Below are positions 6,812 to 13,178 of a stretch of 13,178 nucleotides of DNA, one piece after another. This DNA is from Planctomycetota bacterium. GTDB taxonomy: Bacteria; Planctomycetota; Phycisphaerae; Sedimentisphaerales; Anaerohalosphaeraceae. The translations under genes and the position numbers were made by a program. The stretch lies in NCBI GenBank assembly GCA_030637065.1, contig DAOVVQ010000082.1, positions 1 to 13,178 on the forward strand, given 5' to 3'. A model generated the notes under the pieces. That model saw nothing but the letters and a program-made list of their open reading frames with translations. It ran no database searches and was not told the origin of the DNA. Positions within the stretch are counted from its first letter, which is position 1, and each line of letters begins with the position of its first letter.

Positions 6812-7774
6812 TCATTCCCGCCCCGTCTTCTGCAGTCGCAGCCGGTTTACCGGCGCTCGGTCGTCGGTCAGTATCTCTGCTCGCGTATCCGGGAGTATAT
6901 CGAGCCTGAGCCGTCTGGCGATCGCCACTAAATTAAACGCCATTTTTCGCTCCCTCTGCACCTCCTTCGCGCGATCCACCGCCTCTTTGATCGTCAGCAT
7001 CCGCCCCCCTGCCCCCGGCGATACCAGCATGGCATTCGACGAACTCGAGCCGGCGAACACCTGGCACCGCCCGAAGACCGCCAGAAACGTCTTCATCTCC
7101 GCATCGAAGAGCAGGCTCGACGAAAACACATTCGCGATCACCACCCCGTCATCAGCTAAGATGCCCTTAACCTCCTCAAGAAACTCCCTCGTCATCAGGT
7201 GAAACGGGATATAATCGCCGTTAAACGCATCCAGAATAACAATGTCGTACTTATCCGCACTATCCCGGCGAAGTTGCTTCTTAACGAACATCCGCCCATC
7301 TTCAACATGCACCCTCAACCGGTCATCGGCAGCAAACCCGAAAAAACGCTCCGCGATCGGCGGAACATCCCCATCGATCTCGACAACATCGATCTCAAGG
7401 TCAGGATAATAATGCCGCATCTCCCGCGGGATCACCCCCCCGCCGAGCCCTAACACAAGCGCCCGCTTCGGCTGGGGCTGATAAAGCAGCCCGCAAAACG
7501 TCAGCCGCGTATACTCGAGCATATGCCGCCGCAGATCATCCGTATCCACCTGGCTCTGCATCGGCACACGAGTGCGCTTACCAAACTTAAGCGTCGCAAC
7601 CGAACCGCGCTCGTAAACATATATCCGCTGATAAAGCGAGTTCTTCTCATAAACCAGCCGATTAACCGCGATCTCAACCGCCGAGACAGACGACAAACCC
7701 TGCAAAAATACCGCAGCACACAACACCAACCCAAACACCGCCCAAACCCGCCTATAACCCATAACCAGCTTCAT
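6812..7774 (-). CDS. Exported spermidine-synthase-fold protein
   Basis: A 320-residue protein with the aminopropyltransferase (SpeE-like) Rossmann fold. ATG 7774 is chosen because GGAG lies seven bases upstream; the longer reading from 7792 has no ribosome site. Residues 1-32 are a signal peptide or membrane anchor, which cytoplasmic SpeE lacks. The SAM or decarboxy-SAM site is visible as ALVLGLGGGVIPRE (105-118), VVEID (130-134), VEDGR (157-161) and DIVILDAFNGDYIP (177-190), the last holding the family's catalytic Asp (D182). The C-terminal ILTDDRAPVN matches the ending typical of the fused 'MFS/spermidine synthase' family. Its likely membrane partner is encoded separately at 11647-12300. 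True spermidine synthesis is not certain, because exported members of this family have unproven functions. Confidence 0.88.
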   Translation of the reverse strand: MKLVMGYRRVWAVFGLVLCAAVFLQGLSSVSAVEIAVNRLVYEKNSLYQRIYVYERGSVATLKFGKRTRVPMQSQVDTDDLRRHMLEYTRLTFCGLLYQPQPKRALVLGLGGGVIPREMRHYYPDLEIDVVEIDGDVPPIAERFFGFAADDRLRVHVEDGRMFVKKQLRRDSADKYDIVILDAFNGDYIPFHLMTREFLEEVKGILADDGVVIANVFSSSLLFDAEMKTFLAVFGRCQVFAGSSSSNAMLVSPGAGGRMLTIKEAVDRAKEVQRERKMAFNLVAIARRLRLDILPDTRAEILTDDRAPVNRLRLQKTGRE

Positions 7775-7882
7775 AAAAAATCTCCAAATCATATAACTTC
7801 GCAGAACGCCATCTTACGGTTCCTTTTCAACTTTCACAGGTATCTTTAGTTCCCCTGCGAAACCATCCACCTCATTACATTC

Positions 7883-7895
7883 GGTGGCTGCCACC
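7883..7895. repeat. Perfect GC-rich palindrome GGTGGC-T-GCCACC
   Basis: A 6+1+6 perfect palindrome just past the end of the GNAT gene (stop at 7904) and about 110 bases before the spermidine-synthase-like gene. The half-site GGTGGCAGC also occurs at 2160-2168 beside another palindrome, which suggests a dispersed family. It might end the small-gene operon transcript, but no T-run follows. Confidence 0.45.
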
Positions 7896-7903
7896 CATCA
7901 TTT

Positions 7904-8365
7904 CTACACTAACTTCAACTCCATAAAAACCATGTTTTTTGCGGAAAAATATGCGTAAGGGGCGATTTCCTTAAAACCCATAGACAGGTACAGCTTTTTT
8001 GCTATATCCATAACGGTATCGAGCCGCATGAAATGATAGCCCAGCTTTCGAGCATGGTTAATCCCGGCCTGGGCCAATGTTCTGCCCATCCCACGACCCT
8101 GGAATTGGGGCCTGATAAACAATCTCCTCATCTCACATACACCGTCATCAAACTTTTTGATCGCGGTACATCCAATAAGTTCCTGCTTATAAGTTGCAAG
8201 CAAAATGCAGCCATCCGGCTGGGAATACTCACCGGGCAGATTGGCCAACTCCTCGTCATAATTCTCAAAACCCAGATCAAATCCCAGAAAATCATGATAT
8301 CCCACAAAAAGCATTCTGGCATTGTCAAGGTCCTCGTTTGTCTCAGCTGGATAAATTCTCAACAT
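7904..8365 (-). CDS. GNAT family N-acetyltransferase
   Basis: A 153-residue GNAT enzyme, which moves acetyl from acetyl-CoA to an amine. ATG 8365 (MLRIYPAE) is preferred over the longer open frame from 8485, because the longer version would overlap 92 bases of the upstream gene and the extra 40 residues look non-coding. The acetyl-CoA site is clear: MRRLFIRPQFQGRGMG (79-94), with Q89-x-x-G92-x-G94. YLSMGF (126-131) is the conserved C-terminal strand region. The substrate is unknown. It is the last gene of a six-gene minus-strand operon and starts 28 bases after the DUF3795 gene ends. Confidence 0.88.
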   Translation of the reverse strand: MLRIYPAETNEDLDNARMLFVGYHDFLGFDLGFENYDEELANLPGEYSQPDGCILLATYKQELIGCTAIKKFDDGVCEMRRLFIRPQFQGRGMGRTLAQAGINHARKLGYHFMRLDTVMDIAKKLYLSMGFKEIAPYAYFSAKNMVFMELKLV

Positions 8366-8393
8366 TCCGATCTCTTTCAACTTGCAAGTTCGC

Positions 8394-8717
8394 TCAACCC
8401 TGTTTTTCTTCTTTAAATCTGTCAATACCGATCTCTCTGATGCGGTTAAGATTGCCGATCCGGTCGCTGCGGAAGATAAAAGCAAATATCTTCGAGATAA
8501 AATTGTTCAGCTTATCGCACTCCTTAAGGTTCTCAAAACCCCCACAATCTCCGCAAGTACTGCAATTTCGCTCCTGCGCGCAAGGCTTGACCTTACATCC
8601 TTTATTCATCGGCTTATCACAATGACAGCCCTGACACCGCCCCTTCAGATACGCCCCGCAATCCGAACACACCAGCCCGCAATACGCCACAACAACTTCC
8701 TTTGACTCTCCACTCAT
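8394..8717 (-). CDS. Cysteine-rich DUF3795 protein
   Basis: A 107-residue protein with 12 cysteines (13, 17, 20, 28, 31, 33, 41, 46, 52, 55, 58, 67), arranged as YCGLVCSDCGAY...GCQGCxC...CxxxxC...CxxCxxC. This matches the DUF3795 family, whose function is unknown and whose cysteines are thought to bind zinc or an iron-sulfur cluster. The C-terminal 40 residues have no cysteine and look helical. ATG 8717 has AGGAG about eight bases upstream. It sits between a C_GCAxxG_C_C gene and a GNAT gene, a setting that suggests redox or metal handling; this is inference. Confidence 0.85.
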   Translation of the reverse strand: MSGESKEVVVAYCGLVCSDCGAYLKGRCQGCHCDKPMNKGCKVKPCAQERNCSTCGDCGGFENLKECDKLNNFISKIFAFIFRSDRIGNLNRIREIGIDRFKEEKQG

Positions 8718-8785
8718 TTTGCAAGCTCCTTTCTCAAATTGGATCCTTGTTTATCTGCTTTCCCTTTGAGATCTAAATCCGTTTC

Positions 8786-9226
8786 TTAATCTTCGGCCAA
8801 CATTTCTTCAAGAATCTCAGCGGCATCGCGAACCATCTTTGGGCATACTGAATCAAACAGTCCGTCTTCCTGTGTCTTTTTCATTCCATCCGGCATACTT
8901 ATATCACAGCCAAGCAACTCCTTACACACGACCGAGCCATTGCGAGCTTTGAATCTGTTTGCATATTCTACGACCATTTCATAGGTCTTTGCTTTCGCAT
9001 CTTTATCTTCTGCAGTGATATTGCCATATTTTAAGCTGAGAACCATAAAAGCTCCCGTTACCGCTCCGCAGGTCTCGCCCATACGCATGCCGCCTCCGAA
9101 ACCTGTTGCTACTTTAAATGCCTGCTCACAATCAAGCCCAAACTGCTGACAGTAACTGCCCAACACCGCCTGCGAACAATTGAAACCATTCCTAAATCTT
9201 TCAACCGCCTGTTCAATTTTGTTCAT
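8786..9226 (-). CDS. C_GCAxxG_C_C family redox protein
   Basis: A 146-residue protein of the C_GCAxxG_C_C family (PF09719), typical in length. The family motifs are visible: FNCSQAVL (C17), GFGGGMRMGETCGAVTG (42-58, C53), CKELLG (C101) and the late C128, plus C107. These conserved cysteines probably bind a metal or cluster or form redox-active disulfides, but the biochemical role is not established. The start ATG 9226 lies three bases after the cupin stop, with GAGG inside the end of the cupin gene as ribosome site, so the two are translationally coupled. A 68-base gap follows before the DUF3795 gene. Confidence 0.9.
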   Translation of the reverse strand: MNKIEQAVERFRNGFNCSQAVLGSYCQQFGLDCEQAFKVATGFGGGMRMGETCGAVTGAFMVLSLKYGNITAEDKDAKAKTYEMVVEYANRFKARNGSVVCKELLGCDISMPDGMKKTQEDGLFDSVCPKMVRDAAEILEEMLAED

Positions 9227-9229
9227 AAT

Positions 9230-9544
9230 CTATTCCTCTTCCACCAGGATCGCTTTTACTGTATCCGTAAGCACTTTTCCCTTGTGCCTGTGCCCTTCGC
9301 CTTCGCCTATAAAAACCCCGTCGCCCGGCCCGAATACGATCACTTCTCCATCGAAGTCTATTTCCATTTGCCCTTCAAGAATATAGCCGACATGACCTTT
9401 CCTGCACCAGTCCTCCTCGACAAAATCCCTGCCAAACTCCACCAGCCGAAGTTTCCTGCCCCCCTGCTCAAAGGCCTTAAACCTGACACCATCAGCGGGA
9501 ACTTCCCATTCCATCGATTCAAAATCCACTCTGTAACAACCCAT
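9230..9544 (-). CDS. Small cupin-domain protein
   Basis: A 104-residue single-domain cupin. The first cupin motif is around WCRKGHVGYILEGQMEI (46-62, H51) and the second around FGPGDGVFIGEGEGHRH (71-87, with metal-ligand candidates H85 and H87). Cupins bind a metal in a small beta-barrel, and standalone ones act as sensors, isomerases or binding proteins; no specific reaction can be given. ATG 9544 has AGGA about eight bases upstream. It is tightly packed in the operon, 21 bases after the flavin-protein gene and 3 bases before the C_GCAxxG_C_C gene. Confidence 0.85.
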   Translation of the reverse strand: MGCYRVDFESMEWEVPADGVRFKAFEQGGRKLRLVEFGRDFVEEDWCRKGHVGYILEGQMEIDFDGEVIVFGPGDGVFIGEGEGHRHKGKVLTDTVKAILVEEE

Positions 9545-9565
9545 CTCAAAATCCTTGCACTTAAA

Positions 9566-10021
9566 TTAACCTGATTGTTTCCCTGTCATAGTTTCGATTT
9601 CAATTTTTATAACAACCGTATTTTTGATAGCTTCTTCCGGATATCCAAACTCCCCGTTTGAATACTGCTGCATGATAATATCGAGGGCCTTGCGTTTCTG
9701 CCCCGCATCCTCAATGAACACGGCCTTTCCATAACCGATAACGCTTTCATATTTCATGCCCCAGTCACATGGCCGGTCGGCTTTTACGATCTCGCAGTCT
9801 ATATCGACCTCGAAGCAAACATTGCTGTTCTTTCTGAGAATATCGAGCTTTTTGCCCTGGCCTGCGCAATGAAAATACAAGGCATTCTCCTTATAGCCAA
9901 AGCAAAGCGGAACCACATAAGGCCGATCCCCATCACACAAACCAAGCCTGCACACCGCAGCTCTGCTCAGTACATCCTCAATCTCACCCCTATCCTTTAT
10001 TTCCTTCTCTTCCCTACGCAC
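9566..10021 (-). CDS. NimA-like pyridoxamine 5'-phosphate oxidase family flavoprotein
   Basis: A 151-residue split-barrel protein of the PNPOx-like/NimA group, which binds FMN or a related cofactor and can reduce small molecules; NimA itself reduces nitroimidazoles. Typical features are CRLGLCDGDRPYVVPLCFGY (24-43) and the cofactor-region stretch YFHCAGQGKKLDILRKN (49-65) followed by VCFEVD (68-73). The start GTG 10021 overlaps the stop of the upstream GNAT gene by eight bases (GTGCGTAG) and has GAGG six bases upstream, so translation is coupled. A real resistance role is not implied; the same fold is used by many uncharacterised flavoproteins. Confidence 0.88.
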   Translation of the reverse strand: MRREEKEIKDRGEIEDVLSRAAVCRLGLCDGDRPYVVPLCFGYKENALYFHCAGQGKKLDILRKNSNVCFEVDIDCEIVKADRPCDWGMKYESVIGYGKAVFIEDAGQKRKALDIIMQQYSNGEFGYPEEAIKNTVVIKIEIETMTGKQSG

Positions 10022-10517
10022 AGCTCACCTCTTCCTTAAACACTCTAAAGCCCTGCCTCTTATAATTCGACAAGGCTGAGGGATGATCCAAAGTACAAGT
10101 ATGCACCCAGATCCTTGAAGCACCCAATCGCCAGGCACTGCCGACAGCCGCCGTCAATAGCTCGGCCCCCAGCCCTCTATCTAAGAACTCCGGAAACAGC
10201 CCAAAATATGCGATCTCTATATTATTTTCCGGCTGGGCTTCAAGTTCATAATAACCGGCCGGCGTACCCTTATAACTGGCTAACCACGTACTCAATTCCG
10301 GTCGCTTCACCCAATTATCCCACTGATCGTCACTCCAGCCGAGTTTGTCAGTCCAGTTCCATTTTTCCCCAACATACGCATATAAAAACTTATTAAACCT
10401 TGGCAACGGAACGGTCATTCGTTGTATGTCAAGGTGATTCTCTTTTTCCTTTCCTGGAACGAACTCAGCAGGAGAGTCCATTTCGAGATAATATGTTCTC
10501 ACTTCTCTTGTGTCCAT
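10014..10517 (-). CDS. GNAT family N-acetyltransferase
   Basis: A 167-residue protein matching a well-conserved GNAT subfamily: N-terminal TYYLEMDSP, then RFNKFLYAYVGEKWNW, then the acetyl-CoA region EIAYFGLFPEFLDRGLGAELL (101-121) and VHTCTLDHPSALSNYKRQGF. The usual Q or R at the start of the acetyl-CoA motif is Leu112, but the glycines G115 and G117 are present. The substrate is unknown. ATG 10517 has only a weak ribosome site (GGCGGA). It is the first gene of the six-gene operon and overlaps the flavoprotein gene by eight bases. The 84 bases upstream are AT-rich, with no clear promoter. Confidence 0.87.
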   Translation of the reverse strand: MDTREVRTYYLEMDSPAEFVPGKEKENHLDIQRMTVPLPRFNKFLYAYVGEKWNWTDKLGWSDDQWDNWVKRPELSTWLASYKGTPAGYYELEAQPENNIEIAYFGLFPEFLDRGLGAELLTAAVGSAWRLGASRIWVHTCTLDHPSALSNYKRQGFRVFKEEVSCA

Positions 10518-10545
10518 TTCTCAAGTCCGCCCTGTTTTAGCCCTT

Positions 10546-10612
10546 CAAATTTGTTTTTGTTATTAGTATTTGGGATTTTGGATTTGTTTAGGATTTAGAT
10601 ATTAGGATTTAG
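10546..10612 (-). repeat. Degenerate 7-base tandem repeat (CTAAATC-like)
   Basis: Read on the minus strand the stretch breaks into 7-base units: CTAAATC, CTAATAT, CTAAATC, CTAAACA, AATCCAA, AATCCCA and so on, fading into A-rich sequence. It begins inside the last codons of the metallophosphoesterase gene and fills most of the gap to the acetyltransferase. No pairing or promoter box is evident. Slippage-prone low-complexity DNA is the simplest reading. Confidence 0.5.
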
Positions 10613-11525
10613 TGCTTGATCTCCTATTCAGCGTGATCAAGCTAACCTCTGCCGGACAGAAATACCGCACCGCCACGCCGCTGGCACCTGTCCCTCGCGA
10701 GGTGTAGCCCTGCATCCCGTTATATTTCCACTTGCCACTGACAAGCTCGCGCGGAACCGTCGCATTCGTAACCACCGCGCCGACGCCGGGCAGGCAGACC
10801 TGGCCGCCGTGCGTATGCCCGCAAAGCTCCAACGAATAGCCCCGCCCAGCGGCCTCGCGGTACACCTCCGGCGAATGCGAGACCATGATCTTAAATCCCC
10901 CATCCTCGATACCCGCCCCAGCCGCCTCAAAATCGTGCGCCCCGTAATAATGGCAGTCGTCAATCCCGGCGACATAGATCTTCTCGCCGGCCCGCTCGAC
11001 GCACGCGCTGTCGTTGACCAGCATCTCGACCCCGCACTCCGCCAGAACCTCGCCCATCCGGTACCGATCATGATTGCCCAAAACGCCAAGAACGCGGCCC
11101 CGCCTACGCAGCCATCGCCCCAACATCTCCATACGCGAATAGGCAGCATCGCTTTCATTCGTGCGGTGAAAGGTATAGTCGCCGCCCAGGATGCAGAGAT
11201 CATAGCTAAGCGGCTCAACCGTCTCGATGATCCTCTCGGCAAGCCCATCGATCTCGTCGATGTGCATATCGCTGAGAAACAGTATCCGCATCCCGTCAAA
11301 AACCGCCGCCAGCCCGTCAAAAGCAAACTCCACCTCTTCAACCCGCAGATCAAGCACATTGGCAGCTCCCCGCGGAAACAGCGCACTAACCCGCAGCCCA
11401 AGCCTCAAAATCTTGTGAAGCCACGGCATATTCTCAAAATGAAGCCGCCCCCGCCGACCACGCTTAACCGCATGGATATGCCCCTCTGCCTCAACAAGCT
11501 GTCGTCTTTCACTTATAGATCGCAT
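10602..11525 (-). CDS. Metallophosphoesterase, YkuE/LpxG-like
   Basis: A 307-residue calcineurin-type phosphoesterase with every metal-site motif in order: SDMH (D86, H88), GGDY (D116), GNHD (N151, H152), VSHSP (H217) and CGHTHGGQ (H237, H239). This order and spacing match the YkuE/LpxG group, whose members hydrolyse phospholipid-like or UDP-diacylglucosamine substrates at the membrane; the exact substrate is not clear. Residues 34-52 are a moderately hydrophobic stretch that could associate with the membrane. ATG 11525 is preferred, with TAGG seven bases upstream; a longer TTG reading from 11549 would start inside a palindromic repeat. It is not tightly linked to its neighbours. Confidence 0.92.
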   Translation of the reverse strand: MRSISERRQLVEAEGHIHAVKRGRRGRLHFENMPWLHKILRLGLRVSALFPRGAANVLDLRVEEVEFAFDGLAAVFDGMRILFLSDMHIDEIDGLAERIIETVEPLSYDLCILGGDYTFHRTNESDAAYSRMEMLGRWLRRRGRVLGVLGNHDRYRMGEVLAECGVEMLVNDSACVERAGEKIYVAGIDDCHYYGAHDFEAAGAGIEDGGFKIMVSHSPEVYREAAGRGYSLELCGHTHGGQVCLPGVGAVVTNATVPRELVSGKWKYNGMQGYTSRGTGASGVAVRYFCPAEVSLITLNRRSSTKS

Positions 11526-11548
11526 AAAAAAACCTACAAAACATCGCA

Positions 11549-11575
11549 ATTAAAAGGTACCTGGTACCTTTTAAT
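11549..11575. repeat. Palindromic repeat, GTACC-family copy 2 (perfect)
   Basis: ATTAAAAGGTACC and GGTACCTTTTAAT are perfect 13-bp arms around a single T. It lies 24 bases upstream of the metallophosphoesterase start and 71 bases past the membrane-protein stop. On the minus strand the right arm ends in CCTTTTAAT, with only four T, so a strong intrinsic terminator is doubtful. It forms a close pair with copy 3. Confidence 0.85.
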
Positions 11576-11611
11576 ACCCCCCCTCACAACCCGCTATCGC
11601 CGAAAACGCAT

Positions 11612-11640
11612 GAATTAAATGTACCTGGTACCTTTATTTA
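11612..11640. repeat. Palindromic repeat, GTACC-family copy 3 (imperfect)
   Basis: AAATGTACC and GGTACCTTT pair around T with one mismatch (11617-11635), and the left flank GAATTAAATG matches copy 1 (6719-6728). It ends seven bases past the stop of the membrane gene. With copy 2 it makes a doublet whose centres are 64 bases apart, the layout of REP doublets. Confidence 0.75.
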
Positions 11641-11646
11641 TTGCAT

Positions 11647-12300
11647 TTAACCATCTCTTTTGTCGCCGCTGCTTCGGCTACGCAGGAACGCCTGCAACAC
11701 CATTATCGCTCCCAGCCCGGCTAAAATCGCCCCTGATATGCACATCGTCCGCTGCAGGGAAAGGACCACCAGATAAAACGCCGTCACTACCGACCCCACA
11801 AAACTCGCCATCGTCGAAAAAGCGAGCACCAGGCCCGTATTAAGCCCGGAATCGCCCGCCTCTTTCGTCAGCCAACGCACGGCTGTGGGCGAAACGGTCC
11901 CCAGCAGCACAGTCGGCACACCGAACAGAACCAGAGACGCCAAAAGCGAACCGAACTTCTCATCGAGCCCAAGATCGAATATCCCGTCGCACACGCCGCC
12001 GACAAAAAACGGCAACCCGATCAGCCACCCACCCGCTGCCATCAGGTTGATCCCCATCGTCCGAACACTACCGCCCTTCCGCGAAAGCCATCCGCCAATC
12101 ATATACCCAATCGAAAGGCACAGCAGAAAAATCCCGATCACACTGCCCATCACCACATAAACCGCACTGCCAAAATACGGCGCAAGCATCCGTATCCCCA
12201 ACACCTCCAGCTCCATCACGAACCACCCGCACACACAAGCAACAAAAATAACCGCCACCGCACGCAGCCGCCCGCCCTTTGGAATCTCACGATTCGTCAC
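11647..12300 (-). CDS. Membrane domain of the fused MFS/spermidine synthase family, as a separate gene
   Basis: A 217-residue integral membrane protein with about six hydrophobic helices (roughly residues 12-32, 43-65, 82-104, 116-138, 152-178, 184-205). The stretch MELEVLGIRMLAPYFGSAVYVV...SIGYMIGGWLSRK and the later VLLGTVSPTAVRWL are hallmarks of the membrane half of 'fused MFS/spermidine synthase' proteins, where a soluble aminopropyltransferase-like domain normally follows. Here the chain stops after the helices, and the matching soluble domain is encoded at 6812-7774. GTG 12300 is chosen, with AGGG upstream; TTG 12303 is the alternative. The function of the family is not settled; transport or modification of a polyamine-like compound is a guess. 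Confidence 0.85.
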   Translation of the reverse strand: MTNREIPKGGRLRAVAVIFVACVCGWFVMELEVLGIRMLAPYFGSAVYVVMGSVIGIFLLCLSIGYMIGGWLSRKGGSVRTMGINLMAAGGWLIGLPFFVGGVCDGIFDLGLDEKFGSLLASLVLFGVPTVLLGTVSPTAVRWLTKEAGDSGLNTGLVLAFSTMASFVGSVVTAFYLVVLSLQRTMCISGAILAGLGAIMVLQAFLRSRSSGDKRDG

Positions 12301-12303
12301 CAA

Positions 12304-12674
12304 ATCCCTGTCCCTTAAAATAACCCGAATTCGCCATTAACACGCCGAAAAAACACTTTCCCCCGCAAGATGCCAATAATCTTACCAAATACGCCGCCAA
12401 CAATAAAGAATTTCCCCCGCAACTCAAAACTCAGCCCACAGCCGCCAGGATAGAAAACAAACCCCTCCCAGCCTCCATTTTCCACTATTTTGAAGATTCG
12501 AGTGTTTTTTTGACCCACTTATTCGCCTGCGCGGCAGAATTTGCTTATGTCCGCCCGAAATCGCACCGACAAGAATTCTAAGGCGATAACGTAAACGTAT
12601 TGTAAACAGTTTTGGGATTTGGCAATATCGGACGTAAAATTTAATGCCCGAAGCCGTCAGTAAGGAGTGAAAAA
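12304..12674. other. Gene-free stretch before the chemotaxis gene
   Basis: About 370 bases with no convincing gene. The left two thirds (12304-12500) are C-rich and A-rich on this strand and hold only an unsupported 67-codon open frame on the minus strand. The right part holds two GTAAAC copies 11 bases apart (12591-12596, 12602-12607), a likely promoter and a strong ribosome site. No stem-loop of note was found. Confidence 0.6.
12612..12640 (+). promoter_or_regulatory. Probable promoter of the chemotaxis gene
   Basis: TTGGGA (12612-12617) and TAAAAT (12635-12640) are separated by 17 bases, a sigma-70-like arrangement with 4/6 and 5/6 matches to consensus. The start codon follows 34 bases later, behind AAGGAG (12662-12667). 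The two GTAAAC motifs just upstream could be regulator sites. Confidence 0.45.
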
Positions 12675-13178
12675 ATGGCAAACGACATCCTTCTCGAATC
12701 CGGCACGAATGAAATGGAGCTACTGGTATTTACCCTCGACAACACCCCCTTCGGAATCAACGTCGCAAAGGTAAGAGAGATCATACAGCGGCAAAAAATC
12801 GTCTCCATTCCCTATGCGCCACACGCCGTCGAAGGCAGTTTCAAACTACGCGAGAAGATCATGACGCTCGTAAATCTCGGCAGGCATTTCGCAATGGAAG
12901 GCGAGCAGACCAAAAAAGGCGAAGGATCGATCATCGTTATCGAATTTAACAGTATCGTCTGCGGCGTTCTCGTCGACGGGGTCGAGCGGATCTACCGGCT
13001 CCATTGGGACCAGATCGAATCGCCTTCGAAGTACCTTGCCAACATGAACGTGCCGATCACCGGCATTACCCGCATAGACGAAAGGATCGTACTTGTCGCA
13101 GACTTTGAAACGATCGTCAGCCAGATACTCGGAGCCGAAAGTGCCCCGCTGCCAACGCAGACGACGGAACGCATCAGC
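12675..13178 (+). CDS. CheV/CheW-type chemotaxis coupling protein, N-terminal part (cut by window edge)
   Basis: The first 168 codons of a chemotaxis coupling protein. The CheW domain covers about residues 14-155: LLVFTLDNTPFGINVAKVREI, then SIPYAPHAVEGSFKLREKIMTLVNL, then SIIVIEFNSIVCGVLVDGVERI. CheW domains link chemoreceptors to the kinase CheA. FGINVAKVREI and the frame running on after residue 155 into a polar linker (APLPTQTTERIS) point to CheV, in which a phospho-receiver domain follows; that part lies outside the window, so CheV rather than a long CheW is an inference. The ATG has the strong ribosome site AAGGAG. No other chemotaxis gene is visible, and the gene stands alone behind its own promoter. 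Confidence 0.88.
   Translation, partial: MANDILLESGTNEMELLVFTLDNTPFGINVAKVREIIQRQKIVSIPYAPHAVEGSFKLREKIMTLVNLGRHFAMEGEQTKKGEGSIIVIEFNSIVCGVLVDGVERIYRLHWDQIESPSKYLANMNVPITGITRIDERIVLVADFETIVSQILGAESAPLPTQTTERIS

Noticed and set aside
10546..10612. CTAAATC tract considered as telomere-like DNA
   Set aside because: It resembles plant-type telomere units only superficially, is short and degenerate, and is embedded between ordinary bacterial genes.
10809..11618. 269-codon plus-strand open frame across the metallophosphoesterase
   Set aside because: Shadow of a gene with all five metal-site motifs; its proline-rich, low-complexity product matches no family I know and it runs through palindromic repeats.
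12315..12518. 67-codon minus-strand open frame in the gap before the chemotaxis gene
   Set aside because: GTG start with no ribosome site and a composition dominated by G, F and V that reflects the C/A-rich strand. No family is recognised.

Overview
The window looks like a chromosomal stretch from a planctomycete, most likely of the Phycisphaerae/Sedimentisphaerales type. This is inferred from content, not from a marker gene: tandem Tat-exported Gfo/Idh/MocA oxidoreductases, an iduronate-sulfatase-like type I sulfatase beside a secreted family 1 pectate-lyase-like protein with a C-terminal calcium-loop motif, fairly high GC in the core genes, and many small palindromic repeats between genes.

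Positions 1-6725 look like a polysaccharide-degradation locus. On the minus strand are two tandem Gfo/Idh/MocA dehydrogenase-like genes about 86% identical over the visible overlap; the first is cut by the window edge. A roughly 400-base divergent control region with repeats and two TATAAT boxes separates them from three plus-strand genes: a secreted sulfatase, a membrane-anchored serine hydrolase of the beta-lactamase/PBP class C fold, and a secreted pectate-lyase-like protein. The hydrolase gene is clearly more AT-rich than its neighbours and is bracketed by a 40-bp direct repeat (38/40 identical), so it looks like a gene gained, duplicated or swapped as a unit.

Positions 6726-12303 hold only minus-strand genes. 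At one end is a secreted spermidine-synthase-fold protein (6812-7774). At the other end is a six-helix membrane protein (11647-12300) that resembles the membrane half of the fused 'MFS/spermidine synthase' family. Between these two apparent halves lie a compact run of six small genes (GNAT, NimA-like flavin protein, cupin, C_GCAxxG_C_C redox protein, 12-cysteine DUF3795 protein, GNAT) and a YkuE/LpxG-like metallophosphoesterase. Copies of one palindromic repeat (core GTACC-N-GGTA) sit near both ends of this block.

Positions 12304-13178 contain a gene-free stretch of about 370 bases, with a plausible promoter at its right end, and then the 5' part of a CheV/CheW-type chemotaxis coupling gene that runs out of the window.

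No RNA gene, CRISPR array, transposase or integrase was seen. I found no clear-cut undescribed defence or biosynthetic system. The strongest leads are the repeat-bracketed hydrolase gene, the split spermidine-synthase-like pair, and the small redox/acetyltransferase operon.
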